NCBI GenBank assembly: GCA_963693365.1
Contig: CAVNZM010000010.1
Coordinates: 8,928,001-8,992,000, forward strand
DNA: 64,000 nt
Source of the DNA: Amoebidium appalachense
Lineage: Eukaryota > Ichthyosporea
Reading direction: 5' to 3'
The notes below the pieces were generated by a model that saw only the letters and a list, made by a program, of their open reading frames with translations, made no database searches and was not told where the DNA came from. Below, piece by piece: positions 1 to 8,582 of the stretch. Position numbers and translations under genes: made by a program. Each line of letters starts with the position of its first letter. The stretch's first letter is position 1.

Positions 1-967
1 AACCCAGGACGCGCGCAAGGCCGCGTGGGACATCGAGGGTGAACGTAGGGACAGTTGCATATGGGGCCCAGTGCTTGACGACGTCGGGTGTGAGTGTCTT
101 GTGGTGGTGGATGCTGATGACCAGGCGATCGGGAATCGCCAGCTGCGACGGGGACATAAACGAGTAGAGCGTGTGGTGGAACGGCCACTTGAAGCGGTTG
201 TGGGGGTCACGCTCGTTTGCCAGCTCTCGCCATGCCCAAGGGTTCTCCCGATAGTGTATCTGCGCCAGCTGCAGCACCTCGTGGGCCAGGTGATCGGCGG
301 GGCCCGAAGTGCGCGGCGCCCACCTGTCCTTTGCGAGGAAGTCTTCTTGGCGGGTCCATGCCTCGCCATTGCGCTCGGCGGCGGCCTTGATGACGGTCGT
401 GTGTGTGACCTTTGCGTAGTACGGGACTGCATCCGGGAACACGTCGAGGAGGTCTGCGATGTCATCGATGTTATACGAGGGCTTGTAGCAATCGGCGATG
501 GCCTGATCTAGACGGGCCTCCAATTCAGCGCACAGGGCGCCGATTGTATAGTGCCCGACCGGCAGGTAGATGTCTGCAGTCGAACGTGTCCACGAGCCCG
601 GGTGGCGGCCATCTGGCGAGTCGAGGAACGACAGCCCCAGCACCAATCTGTTGGAGCCCTCTGACACGTCGAACACGGAATGCACCCGTGCGCCCTCGAC
701 GCGAACACCGTGGACCGAGCGGGGAGCGGAGAACTCTATCTTCAGCGGGCCACCATGTGTGTCGCCGCTGACAAAGTGGTATCGCCAGGGAGCCTGGGAC
801 GCTTGGGTCGGGGCGGGTGAGCTCCGGGCGGAGGCATCGCCTACCACTGATGTGCGGGACGGGGTTGGAAGTGCGGGTCCGTGGGGAAAGGCCCGTCGTG
901 CCATGGCAGCGGAGAAGTCGATGTGTGAAGCCATGTCGTCGAGAATACGGGAGCGCGCCTTCGACAT
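1..967 (-). CDS. Probable virion structural protein, partial (3' end beyond window)
   Basis: Reading the minus strand from an ATG at 967 gives 322 codons without a stop up to the window edge, so the C-terminus is missing. The N-terminus is basic and Pro/Ser-rich (residues about 1-60), followed by a beta-rich section. A segment near residue 120 has the pattern 'IYLPVGHYTI' followed by a short amphipathic helix (CAELEARL). Patterns of the form 'hydrophobic-P-x-G-x-Y-T-I-x-x-L' are common in capsid-associated proteins of eukaryotic DNA viruses; that is family knowledge from memory, not a search result. The later part is rich in His and Trp. An alternative ATG lies at 934. The coding assignment rests on the long uninterrupted frame and protein-like composition; the virion role is inference, and no specific family is assigned. 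Confidence 0.6.
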   Translation of the reverse strand, partial: MSKARSRILDDMASHIDFSAAMARRAFPHGPALPTPSRTSVVGDASARSSPAPTQASQAPWRYHFVSGDTHGGPLKIEFSAPRSVHGVRVEGARVHSVFDVSEGSNRLVLGLSFLDSPDGRHPGSWTRSTADIYLPVGHYTIGALCAELEARLDQAIADCYKPSYNIDDIADLLDVFPDAVPYYAKVTHTTVIKAAAERNGEAWTRQEDFLAKDRWAPRTSGPADHLAHEVLQLAQIHYRENPWAWRELANERDPHNRFKWPFHHTLYSFMSPSQLAIPDRLVISIHHHKTLTPDVVKHWAPYATVPTFTLDVPRGLARVLG

Positions 968-992
968 CCTACAGGTGGGTGAGCATAAAAGC

Positions 993-1350
993 TCAGTCCA
1001 TGACTGTGCAGTTGCACTGCCAACGGGCCTTGGGTCCCGGGGCAGAAGGTGCGGGCGTCATGCTGGGTGGCCACACCAAAGTCTCGGGGGTAGTGGTGGG
1101 GGTGGCTGGGGACGGGGTGACGTCATCATCGGAGGAAATCTGTGACCCGGAGCCACTGGCGGGGAAGTCGAGTGGGACCTCATCGTCTGTCGGCGCGGGG
1201 ATGCCGGGGGGGCCAGACCGCAGGTGCGGTTTCAGCGACGGCCTCGGTGGCTGCGAGACTGGACGCGGGGCCGGTGCTTTGGTATATGCACTGTGGGGCA
1301 GCGAACGACCCGACGGCAAGGGCGAAGACGGCGTAGAGGTTGTTGAGCAT
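993..1350 (-). pseudogene. Possible small secreted or membrane protein, frameshifted
   Basis: An ATG at 1350 opens a frame beginning MLNNLYAVFALAVGSF, which looks like a signal peptide or N-terminal membrane anchor, followed by a Thr/Ala/Pro-rich stretch. That frame stops near 1180, but a second minus frame running to 993 continues with an acidic, Pro/Thr-rich tail (TDDEV, SSDDDV) of matching character. The frames meet at a run of seven C (minus strand, about 1206-1212), a typical site for an indel or a base-calling error. If joined it would be a protein of roughly 120 residues lying just upstream of the structural gene on the same strand. Weakly supported; it could also be chance open frame in GC-rich DNA. 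Confidence 0.3.
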
Positions 1351-1370
1351 TACTTGTAGCATATAAAATT

Positions 1371-1967
1371 CTAGGCGCCGCGGAGGTCCAAGACGGCAAG
1401 AAACAACGTTATGGCAGGGAACGGGAACATGTCAAGACAGAGCCTGAAGCGCCAGAACCGCGCGATGCATATCGCAACATTGACACCCCGAAATCCATAT
1501 TGGACGCCGAGGTCGTCCGTGTAGACAAACCACGAGGGCATCGGCATGATTGGTAAACCGCCCAAGCCAAGCGAAGCGGCCACTCCCAGTTCGATACGGG
1601 CAGTGGGTAGCGAAGCGGGTGACCAATTTGTGTGGTTAGGTGTACGCGTGTTGATTCTTACGTTAGCGAGGCTTGGCCTCGGTAGTGTGTGTTTCGCGGC
1701 GGTCGTGGCTCCGGTCTGTGAATGTATGAAGACAAATTCTGAGGCATCGGCCCTGTCGTCGGTGAACGTGACGACGTTGTGATCCGGCAAAGCCTTCCAA
1801 TACATACGCAGATCCCCAACGCGGGTGCACACGTATGGGTCATCCCTCTGCCATGGCAGTGCCATGCCAGTCTGTTGGGTGTCTGCCAGATCGGGCGGCC
1901 AATCAGTTGGTTCGCTCAGCAGAGCCAGTTGCTTGCTAACGTATCGACCTGAATGAAGGATGTGCAT
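1371..1967 (-). CDS. Hypothetical protein, 198 aa, hydrophobic C-terminal third
   Basis: The frame starts at an ATG at 1967 and ends with TAG at 1371. The first ~120 residues are polar with several Trp and Asp; residues about 130-198 contain two hydrophobic stretches (GLGGLPIMPMPSWFV and FPAITLFLAVLDL) that could associate with membrane. It is co-oriented with the two minus-strand frames to its left, so the three could form a same-strand group. No family is recognised. Confidence 0.45.
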   Translation of the reverse strand: MHILHSGRYVSKQLALLSEPTDWPPDLADTQQTGMALPWQRDDPYVCTRVGDLRMYWKALPDHNVVTFTDDRADASEFVFIHSQTGATTAAKHTLPRPSLANVRINTRTPNHTNWSPASLPTARIELGVAASLGLGGLPIMPMPSWFVYTDDLGVQYGFRGVNVAICIARFWRFRLCLDMFPFPAITLFLAVLDLRGA

Positions 1968-2076
1968 ATCGTGTGGGGGCTAACAAGACCTGGGCATTTT
2001 ATTGTGCCACAAGCAGGGGGTGTGCGTACACGCATGTGGATCGCTCTGGGTATACTCTGTTCACGGACATGCAGCC

Positions 2077-2586
2077 ATGTTGTGGCCGCCGCAGATGCCT
2101 TGCCCAGCAAGCTTTATTGAATTGTTGCCACGCGAGATGCGGGCGATGGCAAAGAACCCCCAATCATACGGTCAAGACATACCCATGTACCTACTCCAAT
2201 CGTCCAACCTTGAATATGCCAAGTCCGAGCCATGTCGGACGCGCAAAACAACCGGCGAAACCTACACAGTCAAACCCGGAAAGAGATCTAACATCAAAAC
2301 CCAAAACAATGTTCCCCAAGGGGAAGACTACTACTTCCGCTTTCTCAGAATGGTTAATAGACGCATGCATACGAGTGACATCCAACTAGGCACTCCAAGT
2401 GCAATAAGGGGTGCTGGTGATACGGCCAATTCGGAGCGATGGGGTGCAATCCACGTCCCCCGCAATGTGAGCGTCTGTAAAGGGCGGCGGGAATGCTATA
2501 TGCAGATGAAGTGGGTGACCTCCAAACTCGTCGATTGCGTTCACCAGACGTATGTGGGCTGTGCCTTGATCTCTGTCAAGCGGTGA
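2077..2586 (+). CDS. Hypothetical protein, 169 aa
   Basis: From an ATG at 2077 the frame runs to TGA at 2586 and overlaps the 3' end of the convergent minus-strand gene by 11 nt. The product is basic and mixed in composition (for example GEDYYFRFLRMVNRRMHTSD) rather than low complexity. A TATA-like GTATACT lies about 25 nt upstream. Nothing in it is recognised, and the opposite strand has no comparable frame here, so it is listed with low confidence. Confidence 0.3.
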   Translation: MLWPPQMPCPASFIELLPREMRAMAKNPQSYGQDIPMYLLQSSNLEYAKSEPCRTRKTTGETYTVKPGKRSNIKTQNNVPQGEDYYFRFLRMVNRRMHTSDIQLGTPSAIRGAGDTANSERWGAIHVPRNVSVCKGRRECYMQMKWVTSKLVDCVHQTYVGCALISVKR

Positions 2587-3124
2587 TGGTAGTGGGATGT
2601 GGGGTGGTCGGAGTGTTAGCGGTGTGTTTTTTTGTCTCGTGTGTGGGTTCGTCGTGAGGGAGTCTCGCCAATTCCGCGATTGTGCGCACCTTCGGGGTAT
2701 TCAAAGTACAACACTTGTCGGCGATTTGGAAGATGGCGTGATTGGCGTCTTGCATGTATGGAACCGTGATAAGACCCACCACGGAGACAACCGAGACAAG
2801 TCGGGCGAGTTGTGACACAAGCGAGGCGTCCTCCTTCCGCAATAAAAATCTCATCAGGACGTGTCGCATTGGACGCAGTAGACTGAAATCTACCTCTGAT
2901 ATCAGGGCTTGGACACACTCCTTGCAGAAAGCGGCATGGCTATTCAGCATATCGACATCCGCCCCGTCGATGGCCGACGACACGACAACCAAGTCCGGGT
3001 TGTCGTCGAACGACCCATAATAAGACTTTACTTCGTCTGTGATACACTTGATGTAGCTTGTTCTGTGCTCCGCAGGAAGCGTGGCGGGCAGACCATAGAA
3101 ACTCCGGAAACCGGAGTTCGACAT
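2576..3124 (-). CDS. Hypothetical protein, 182 aa
   Basis: Starts at ATG 3124 (the frame stays open 12 nt further upstream only with a TTG) and ends with TGA at 2576. The product has a mixed alpha/beta composition with four Cys around residues 60-75 and 140-145, a hydrophobic segment near residue 110 (LARLVSVVSVVGLITVPY), and a Thr/Pro/His-rich tail. A TATAAA on the minus strand at 3207-3202, about 80 nt upstream, supports transcription from here. No family recognised. Confidence 0.6.
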   Translation of the reverse strand: MSNSGFRSFYGLPATLPAEHRTSYIKCITDEVKSYYGSFDDNPDLVVVSSAIDGADVDMLNSHAAFCKECVQALISEVDFSLLRPMRHVLMRFLLRKEDASLVSQLARLVSVVSVVGLITVPYMQDANHAIFQIADKCCTLNTPKVRTIAELARLPHDEPTHETKKHTANTPTTPHPTTITA

Positions 3125-3201
3125 CGTGATTCGCAAAACTAGAAACGTATTCTGGTAGTCGAATGGATGAATAATGAAGCATTGGGTATGCGTCGTTCCT
3201 C

Positions 3202-3207
3202 TTTATA
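3202..3207 (-). promoter_or_regulatory. TATA box for the 182-aa gene
   Basis: TATAAA on the minus strand, about 78 nt before the ATG at 3124, in an AT-rich spacer before the CCAAT-bearing repeat array. Confidence 0.5.
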
Positions 3208-3399
3208 CCATTTGATTCAGATGCGTATAAGCAAATGCAAATGATTGGTGTATGATGGCGTTATGTGTGCTGATGTAACCAATCGCTGCTCTCCATCCGC
3301 ATGAATTCCTAGTGTGTGGTATGAGCTCACTTTATCAGGAACCAATGAAAAAAAACGACGAATTGGATTGTAGTGTTTACATCTTCAATTCGCATCAAA

Positions 3400-3695
3400 T
3401 TTGATAATGATTTGCGCCCAATCAACAACGGCGACTCAAAATTCGGGATGATTCAAAACGGCGACTCAAAATTAGGCGTGTCTCATCTTACGCCCAATCA
3501 ACGGCGACTCACCTTACGCCCAATCATTCAAAACGGCGACTCACCTTACGCCCAATCATTCAAAACGGCGACTCACCTTACGCCCAATCATTCAAAACGG
3601 CGACTCAATTTTAGGCGTGTCTCATCTTACGCCCAATCAACGGCGACTCACCTTACGCCCAATCATTCAAAACGGCGACTCAAAATTCGGGATCT
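3400..3695. repeat. CCAATCA-bearing minisatellite between divergent genes
   Basis: About seven imperfect copies built from AACGGCGACTCA and TTACGCCCAATCA blocks, with a spacing of roughly 33 nt in the central copies. Each copy carries a CCAAT box. The array sits in the spacer between the minus-strand gene ending its promoter near 3207 and the plus-strand gene starting at 4445, so it is placed to act on divergent promoters. The short frame 3373-3750 across it is just the repeat translated. Confidence 0.75.
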
Positions 3696-4444
3696 TCTAC
3701 GTCGTGGATGTTTGCACAAGGAACACCTACCTCACCGGGCCCCACATTGAAACCACACCTTTTCTGGGGTTCGTTTGGTTTTAAGATCGGTTGAGTGTTC
3801 GTCGAAAATGACCGTGCCTGTCTGTGTGTGTCTGTTACTTTGTGTGGGTACCAAATATAATATCTGGTCCTCCATGCCGTCCTGTACCGTTGTCCGTTTT
3901 GTGTGTCTCTTCTTGGTCTCTGTCTGTGTCTCGCTTTTTTATGGCGCTTTTTTCGCTTTTGTTTTGGACCTGGGCGTCTGTGCCGTTGGCGCTCGGTGTG
4001 TGTCTTCCGTCGTCTAGCCATGGTCATTGCATATGATTATAAGACCCCGATGGTCTCTATTGGCGGAAAGGTGCGGTCTTTGTGTAGAAATAGGCTCCTT
4101 TTCCTACCAAGCTTTTGGTGAATGAGGCGACAACCAAGCCCATGGAACCACGTGCACTTGTATGCGGCCCGTGGGCAACCATGGGCCTCTGCCGGTATAG
4201 GCCAAGGTTCTTGTAACCTTGCATGACCATGCCACTAGCCTAGCTCCTTTCATGACCCGTGCTCGTGTTGGCAAGTTTAGGAAAGGATGGTAGGTTCAAC
4301 TGTGCCTGTATCTATGTGCCCAGTGCTCTGTAAGTCCGCGAAGTGAGAACGGTCCCTCGTTTTTCCGTTATGTTTGCTTTGGGAAGTGTGATGGTGACAG
4401 CTTGGTGGGGTCTGTGAACACGGCCCGGTCCCTGGCCATCTATT
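3696..4444. other. Intergenic spacer, no gene seen
   Basis: T-rich and GT-rich sequence with only short chance frames. It contains a repeated TGGAACCACGTGCAC/CATGGGCC-type segment around 4135-4190 but no recognisable coding region, tRNA or terminator. Confidence 0.5.
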
Positions 4445-5275
4445 ATGCACGACAGTCTTATGACCGAGCGCTGGGATGTGGTGCGCATCACCACAGAGGA
4501 CGAGCTGATGGGGTTCATAGAAAGTGCGGACTGGGATTTCAAGGTCACCCGAATGGCCGTTCCTACAAGGTCAACCACGCGCACAACCAGTGTCAAGAGC
4601 ATCGTTGTACGGCAAATAGAACGCAGGCGGTGCAACGTCAACTTCGAGTACGACGACAGCCACCCTGCTTACGACAAAACCATCAGCCCGTTCTGCTTTG
4701 AACTCGACCTCAAACCCGACGACGCCGTCGAAGTGGACGATAGCGACGAAGACAACGGAGACGAGGCCAACCACGACGCGTACTGGCCTCTCCTGTACAC
4801 CACCAAACTAACCAGGGATGGCTGGATCTTTTGGAATGCAAGCGGCGTGCGCGAACTGGACGGTGTTGTTTCGGCACCACCCGGGGTCTCCCGAAGGCCC
4901 TACTGGGTGATGCCGGCGCTCCTTTTCGAGGTCCTCGTCAGCGTCCCGCCCCCCGCCCCGCCCGCCACCCTGCTCGAGGCCGCCTACCGCACCGGGGTCA
5001 CACACGGGGCGCCTGTGCCGATGGGCCCCGGCGGCATGCACGCCGAAGACCTCGGCGCCGCGCTCGCAGACTGGGGCTGGATCGAGCATTTTTTCACGGA
5101 GGTCTGTAGGGAAGTCCGCGATATTTTTGAGTTTACGGGGCTGCCGGCGCGCGATGCCGTATTCGACGCCATCTACGCCCGCAACCGCACGCTCCAGTGG
5201 GAAAGCGGGCCCACGTCCGCAATGTCCAACGCGACCCCCTGGAGCAACGCGGGGGACGTGGGGCACGCGCTTTGA
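4445..5275 (+). CDS. Hypothetical protein, 276 aa
   Basis: ATG at 4445, TGA at 5275. Residues about 1-90 are mixed and basic, residues 96-115 form an acidic stretch (DDSDEDNGDEAN), and the second half is Pro/Ala-rich with an aromatic section (ADWGWIEHFF). Codon usage is strongly GC-biased in the second half, like the neighbouring gene at 5476. It is followed after 200 nt by that gene on the same strand. No family recognised. Confidence 0.6.
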   Translation: MHDSLMTERWDVVRITTEDELMGFIESADWDFKVTRMAVPTRSTTRTTSVKSIVVRQIERRRCNVNFEYDDSHPAYDKTISPFCFELDLKPDDAVEVDDSDEDNGDEANHDAYWPLLYTTKLTRDGWIFWNASGVRELDGVVSAPPGVSRRPYWVMPALLFEVLVSVPPPAPPATLLEAAYRTGVTHGAPVPMGPGGMHAEDLGAALADWGWIEHFFTEVCREVRDIFEFTGLPARDAVFDAIYARNRTLQWESGPTSAMSNATPWSNAGDVGHAL

Positions 5276-5394
5276 TGGGTTATCGCGACCGAATCTGATT
5301 GGTCCGCGATCTGCTGTAGCCCAAGGCGATTGGTAGATATAAGATCTCGGGATCTGTTGGATCTATTGCGCGCTTTCTATTGGATAGGAGGGGG

Positions 5395-5402
5395 TATAAA
5401 AC
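5395..5402 (+). promoter_or_regulatory. TATA box with upstream CCAAT/ATTGG boxes
   Basis: TATAAAAC at 5395, 81 nt before the ATG at 5476. Inverted CCAAT boxes (ATTGG) lie at about 5297, 5329 and 5378 upstream. This TATA plus CCAAT layout recurs before several genes in the window. Confidence 0.65.
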
Positions 5403-5475
5403 CCACACCCTCTTCACCACCCGGTTCATTTCAACACAGCTGCCAGCAACAGTGCACACCAAAACACACCCCAAA

Positions 5476-5949
5476 ATGACGGACACACTTCGGCGCCCCG
5501 ATGCGGATGACACAGAGAGATACCCTGCGTTTGCGCGCTTGACGTTGGCACAGTGCGCAAACAAAACAGGGGGCAAGTGTTCAGCGCACCGCAACTCAAA
5601 GCCATGGACGTGCTTCCACCCCGCGTCCGGCGTGCTCCTCTACAGCGACGGCACCATCAACATCTACCACGCCTGCAAGGCCCGGGACTACGCCCAGGCC
5701 AACATACTGCTCGCCGGCATCAGGGCCGTCCTGGCTTTCCAGGAGCAGCCCGCCACCGCCGGCGCCGGCGTGCCCGCGCTCGCCGCGTCCACCCCGGGCC
5801 CGGCCGCCCCCGCCCCACACTCGCCGCCCGCGACACCAGCGGCTGGGGGCGTCGAAATACAGTACTGCGAGGGCACGACCAAGCGTGGCAGGCCCTGCAG
5901 GAACAGGGTGAAGGGCACGACCCACTGCCACGTGCACGCGCGCGAGTAG
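5476..5949 (+). CDS. Small Cys/His-rich protein with C-terminal zinc-knuckle-like motif, 157 aa
   Basis: ATG at 5476, TAG at 5949. Residues 1-75 contain several Cys and His (CANKTGGKCSAH, CFHPASG). A Pro/Ala-rich linker follows at about 90-125. The C-terminus reads 'YCEGTTKRGRPCRNRV' then 'THCHVH', giving a C-x8-C-x9-C-x-H-x-H arrangement. Short modules of the type C-x-G-T-T-K-x-G-x-x-C are seen repeatedly in proteins of large DNA viruses of protists and probably bind zinc. A TATA box and three CCAAT boxes lie upstream and AATAAA follows the stop, so it has complete eukaryotic expression signals. The function is unknown. Confidence 0.65.
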   Translation: MTDTLRRPDADDTERYPAFARLTLAQCANKTGGKCSAHRNSKPWTCFHPASGVLLYSDGTINIYHACKARDYAQANILLAGIRAVLAFQEQPATAGAGVPALAASTPGPAAPAPHSPPATPAAGGVEIQYCEGTTKRGRPCRNRVKGTTHCHVHARE

Positions 5950-5957
5950 ACATGTTC

Positions 5958-5963
5958 AATAAA
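5958..5963 (+). terminator. Polyadenylation signal AATAAA
   Basis: AATAAA nine nt after the TAG at 5949, followed by a GT-rich stretch, the usual eukaryotic poly(A) arrangement. Confidence 0.55.
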
Positions 5964-6004
5964 GACCTAAGAGTGGCCTGGAGGGTTTATTCAAAGACGC
6001 GCGC

Positions 6005-6006
<2 letters not shown>

Positions 6007-6056
<50 letters not shown>
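6007..6056. repeat. (GT)n microsatellite
   Basis: About 25 uninterrupted GT units. It fills the convergent gap between the poly(A) signal of the 5476 gene and the stop codon of the minus-strand gene at 6056. Confidence 0.9.
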
Positions 6057-6058
<2 letters not shown>

Positions 6059-6649
6059 GAGCACGTGCTTCTCCAGGAAGCGAACCGGGTAGACCTTAAC
6101 CGGGCGCATGTCGCCCTGCACCATCATCATGGTCTCTTCGGGCTCGCCTCCCTCCTCCTCTCGCCACTTTTTGGCCACGTGGCGGCCCACTGTGCTGCTG
6201 GTCTTGTCCTTGATCCCGTTGTCTAGCAGAAACTTGCCCACCGTTACGTAGTCCGTCAGCGCGGGCCCCTCCACCGCCCTAGGACCGCTCGCGGGCACCA
6301 GGATGTTGGCAACCGCGTCGTTGAGCAGCATGCGCATGCGCGGGTCCCGCTCCAGACCGAACTCCTCGAGCAGCCCGCGGTACATGTGCACGTTCTCCAT
6401 CTCGAGGCGCTGCACCTCCGCGGCCTCGCGCCGCAGGCGCAGCCGGCGCTCCTGCTCCAGGTCCTCACGCTTCCGCTTGCGCTCGGGGGTCTCGTCGGCG
6501 CCGTTGCGGAAGAAGTCGCGCTCCTCGGGCGTGCTGCTGTCGAAGCGCGCCTCGATCTCGGGGATCAGCGACAGGTCTCCGGCCATCAGGCGCGCGCGCG
6601 TGCACATCAACGGGCTTCGTACGATCTCTGGGTCGCTTGACTTTGTCAT
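6056..6649 (-). CDS. Coiled-coil, possible DNA-binding protein, 197 aa
   Basis: ATG at 6649, TAA at 6056 directly abutting the GT microsatellite. Residues about 40-95 are charged and predicted helical (ERKRKREDLEQERRLRLRRE), ending in a region with Met-rich helices. The C-terminal ~75 residues (TVGKFLLDNGIKDK, VGRHVAKKWREE, then VKVYPVRFLEKHVL) look like a small winged-helix or KilA-N-adjacent module as found at the C-termini of some viral regulatory proteins; this is a weak resemblance. It is divergent from the helicase at 6729, sharing an 80-nt spacer. Confidence 0.55.
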
Positions 6650-6728
6650 CTGGGACCACGCTTCCTGCCCGGCGCGGTGTGTGGGAGCGGACTATGATTT
6701 GAATTTATTTTCTATACCAACATCAGTG

Positions 6729-8258
6729 ATGAGCTCCTTCCAGGTCTTATCAGAGTTAGCGTCGGCTATTGATGTCGAAAAGCTTGAAAGAGAGTCAATT
6801 GCCAGATTTGATGCATTTGAAGATCTTGGTACTCGACCATTCATGGGCTTGTATTTCAGCCCTGCGACATGCGACCAAATCCATCAATGGGAAAAAGAAT
6901 GGGTCGAACTCTTCATCGGCGCCAACATTGCACAGGTCAAGGATACCACAATGTACATTAGCAAGACGTACGACCACGAATACGACACACACGTCCACAA
7001 GCTGGTGAACAAGCAAGAAGTCATGGCCACCCTGGCCCCTTACTCGTTTAAACAACCACCTCTCATCAAGGGTAACTCCGTGATCGAACGTGCACCTGTT
7101 AACGGGACCGAAATCCTCAAAACTACCGCCATACCCGTCTACACAAAAGTCATATTCGACCCGGCCGATCCTCACCCGCGGACAGGACAAAAGAGTGCAC
7201 GCAACAACGGCCCCATCTACAGACCCTATAACATATACAGAGGGCTGCGTATTAAATTCGAGCCTCAATACGTACCAGCACCCGGTCTCACTGACATGTT
7301 CTTCCGCCATGCTCTGGAAGTGCTCTGCAATGGTCGACTCGACGAGTATCGATATCTGAGACAATGGGTCGCCCACCTGTTTCAACACCCCGCGAACAAG
7401 CCTGGGACAGCATTACTTTTCATATCCGAACAAGGAACTGGCAAGAACGTATGGTGGCAGGCAATTATGGACATCATCACACCGAAATACTACGCATACG
7501 TGATCCACAGGGAACATATGCAAGGGAAGTTTAACCAGCACCTATCAAACAAGCTTCTCATTGTCTGCGACGAGGTGACTTGGGGGGGCTCACACGAGAC
7601 CAACAATCTGATGAAAGCTCGTATCACACAACCAACCATGATGCTCGAGAAGAAGGGATGCGACGCCATCAACCAGGCAAGCTACGAACGATACGTGGTG
7701 TTATCGAACGAAGATTGGCCGGTGAAGGTGGAATCTTCAGATCGTCGATGGGCTTGTTATGGGGTGAGTTCTGTACGCGTGGGCGATCATTCATATTTTG
7801 AGGAGTTCGTCGCATACCACCGGCAGCCACACGTTCTCAAAGCCATTTATCATGAGCTCATGAACGAGCCGGATATCCCAGAGACTATGCCTCGCCCACC
7901 CGACAACGACCTGAAGCAAGTATTAAGAGGGATCAGCCGCACCGACGAAGCACAGTTCCTACGAGACCTTTTGAACAGAGAGAATGGATGTGAAGAAATA
8001 TCTTTCATCAAAGACGGATGCAACATTACACCAAGTGCACTGTTCAATCTGTACCTCATGTGGATAGCACGGGACAATTCAAGAGATGGAAAAAAATCAA
8101 GCCGAAAAATGTTTGGCGTGGCCATGGCGAAGATACTCGGGAAAACTAAGAGCGTCCGAAACAGCTCCATAATCGGAATGCCGTGCCATTCGGACCTGGC
8201 TCCAGACGGCGTGTCTCACTGCTATACACTGTCGTTTGCAAAGATAGCTAAACATTGA
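6729..8258 (+). CDS. SF3-type primase-helicase (DUF5906-like)
   Basis: The ATG at 6729 gives 509 residues ending at TGA 8258; the frame is open further upstream only over the antisense of the neighbouring gene. The C-terminal half has a Walker A motif SEQGTGKN (about 233-240), a Walker B LLIVCDEVTW with D281/E282, then a conserved 'YVVLSNEDWPVKVESSDRRW' region containing the motif C Asn and an arginine-finger-like DRR. This order is that of D5/DUF5906-type superfamily 3 helicases of large DNA viruses, virophages and related plasmids, which load and unwind at replication origins. The N-terminal ~220 residues, where such proteins often carry a primase, show no primase motif that I can name. The frame is intact, unlike several other virus-like genes here. 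Confidence 0.85.
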   Translation: MSSFQVLSELASAIDVEKLERESIARFDAFEDLGTRPFMGLYFSPATCDQIHQWEKEWVELFIGANIAQVKDTTMYISKTYDHEYDTHVHKLVNKQEVMATLAPYSFKQPPLIKGNSVIERAPVNGTEILKTTAIPVYTKVIFDPADPHPRTGQKSARNNGPIYRPYNIYRGLRIKFEPQYVPAPGLTDMFFRHALEVLCNGRLDEYRYLRQWVAHLFQHPANKPGTALLFISEQGTGKNVWWQAIMDIITPKYYAYVIHREHMQGKFNQHLSNKLLIVCDEVTWGGSHETNNLMKARITQPTMMLEKKGCDAINQASYERYVVLSNEDWPVKVESSDRRWACYGVSSVRVGDHSYFEEFVAYHRQPHVLKAIYHELMNEPDIPETMPRPPDNDLKQVLRGISRTDEAQFLRDLLNRENGCEEISFIKDGCNITPSALFNLYLMWIARDNSRDGKKSSRKMFGVAMAKILGKTKSVRNSSIIGMPCHSDLAPDGVSHCYTLSFAKIAKH

Positions 8259-8286
8259 TAACAACTGTACGCCATTAGGCTCCACA

Positions 8287-8530
8287 CATCTACACGTCTA
8301 CACACCTCTACATTCCATCTACGTAGACGTGTTGTAGACGGATAATCATTGGCTGAAAGCGCACCGGATGCGCTCTGCACCAATCAAATCACACATTCCA
8401 AATTTTGTAGACGTGTAGACGGTTTAGAGGGGTGGTTAACTCCGAAGGGGGAGGGTTCGAATCGGGCGTTTTGATTGGAGGATGTGGGGGGGTGATCGAC
8501 ATCTTATGAGTTGTCCGTAGACGCGTCTAC
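8287..8530. promoter_or_regulatory. Cluster of TAGACG/CGTCTA hexamers with a 14-bp palindrome
   Basis: The spacer between helicase and zinc-finger nuclease contains CGTCTA at 8295, TAGACG at 8324, 8335, 8408 and 8416, and a perfect palindrome GTAGACGCGTCTAC at 8517-8530. The repeated hexamer in both orientations looks like a multi-site binding element. CCAAT and ATTGG boxes (about 8349 and 8378) are also present. The bound protein is unknown; the neighbouring zinc-finger protein is a candidate. Confidence 0.5.
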
Positions 8531-8582
8531 CACAGCTACACAGATACACATACAGTCAGTTTTTTTCCTGTATATATACGAC

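Noticed and set aside
71-511. Plus-strand 146-codon frame at the left edge
   Set aside because: Starts with GTG and is antisense to the more protein-like minus-strand frame that runs through 1-967.
2660-2920. Additional minus and plus frames over the 182-aa gene
   Set aside because: Shorter, lack matching promoter position, and overlap a better-supported frame.
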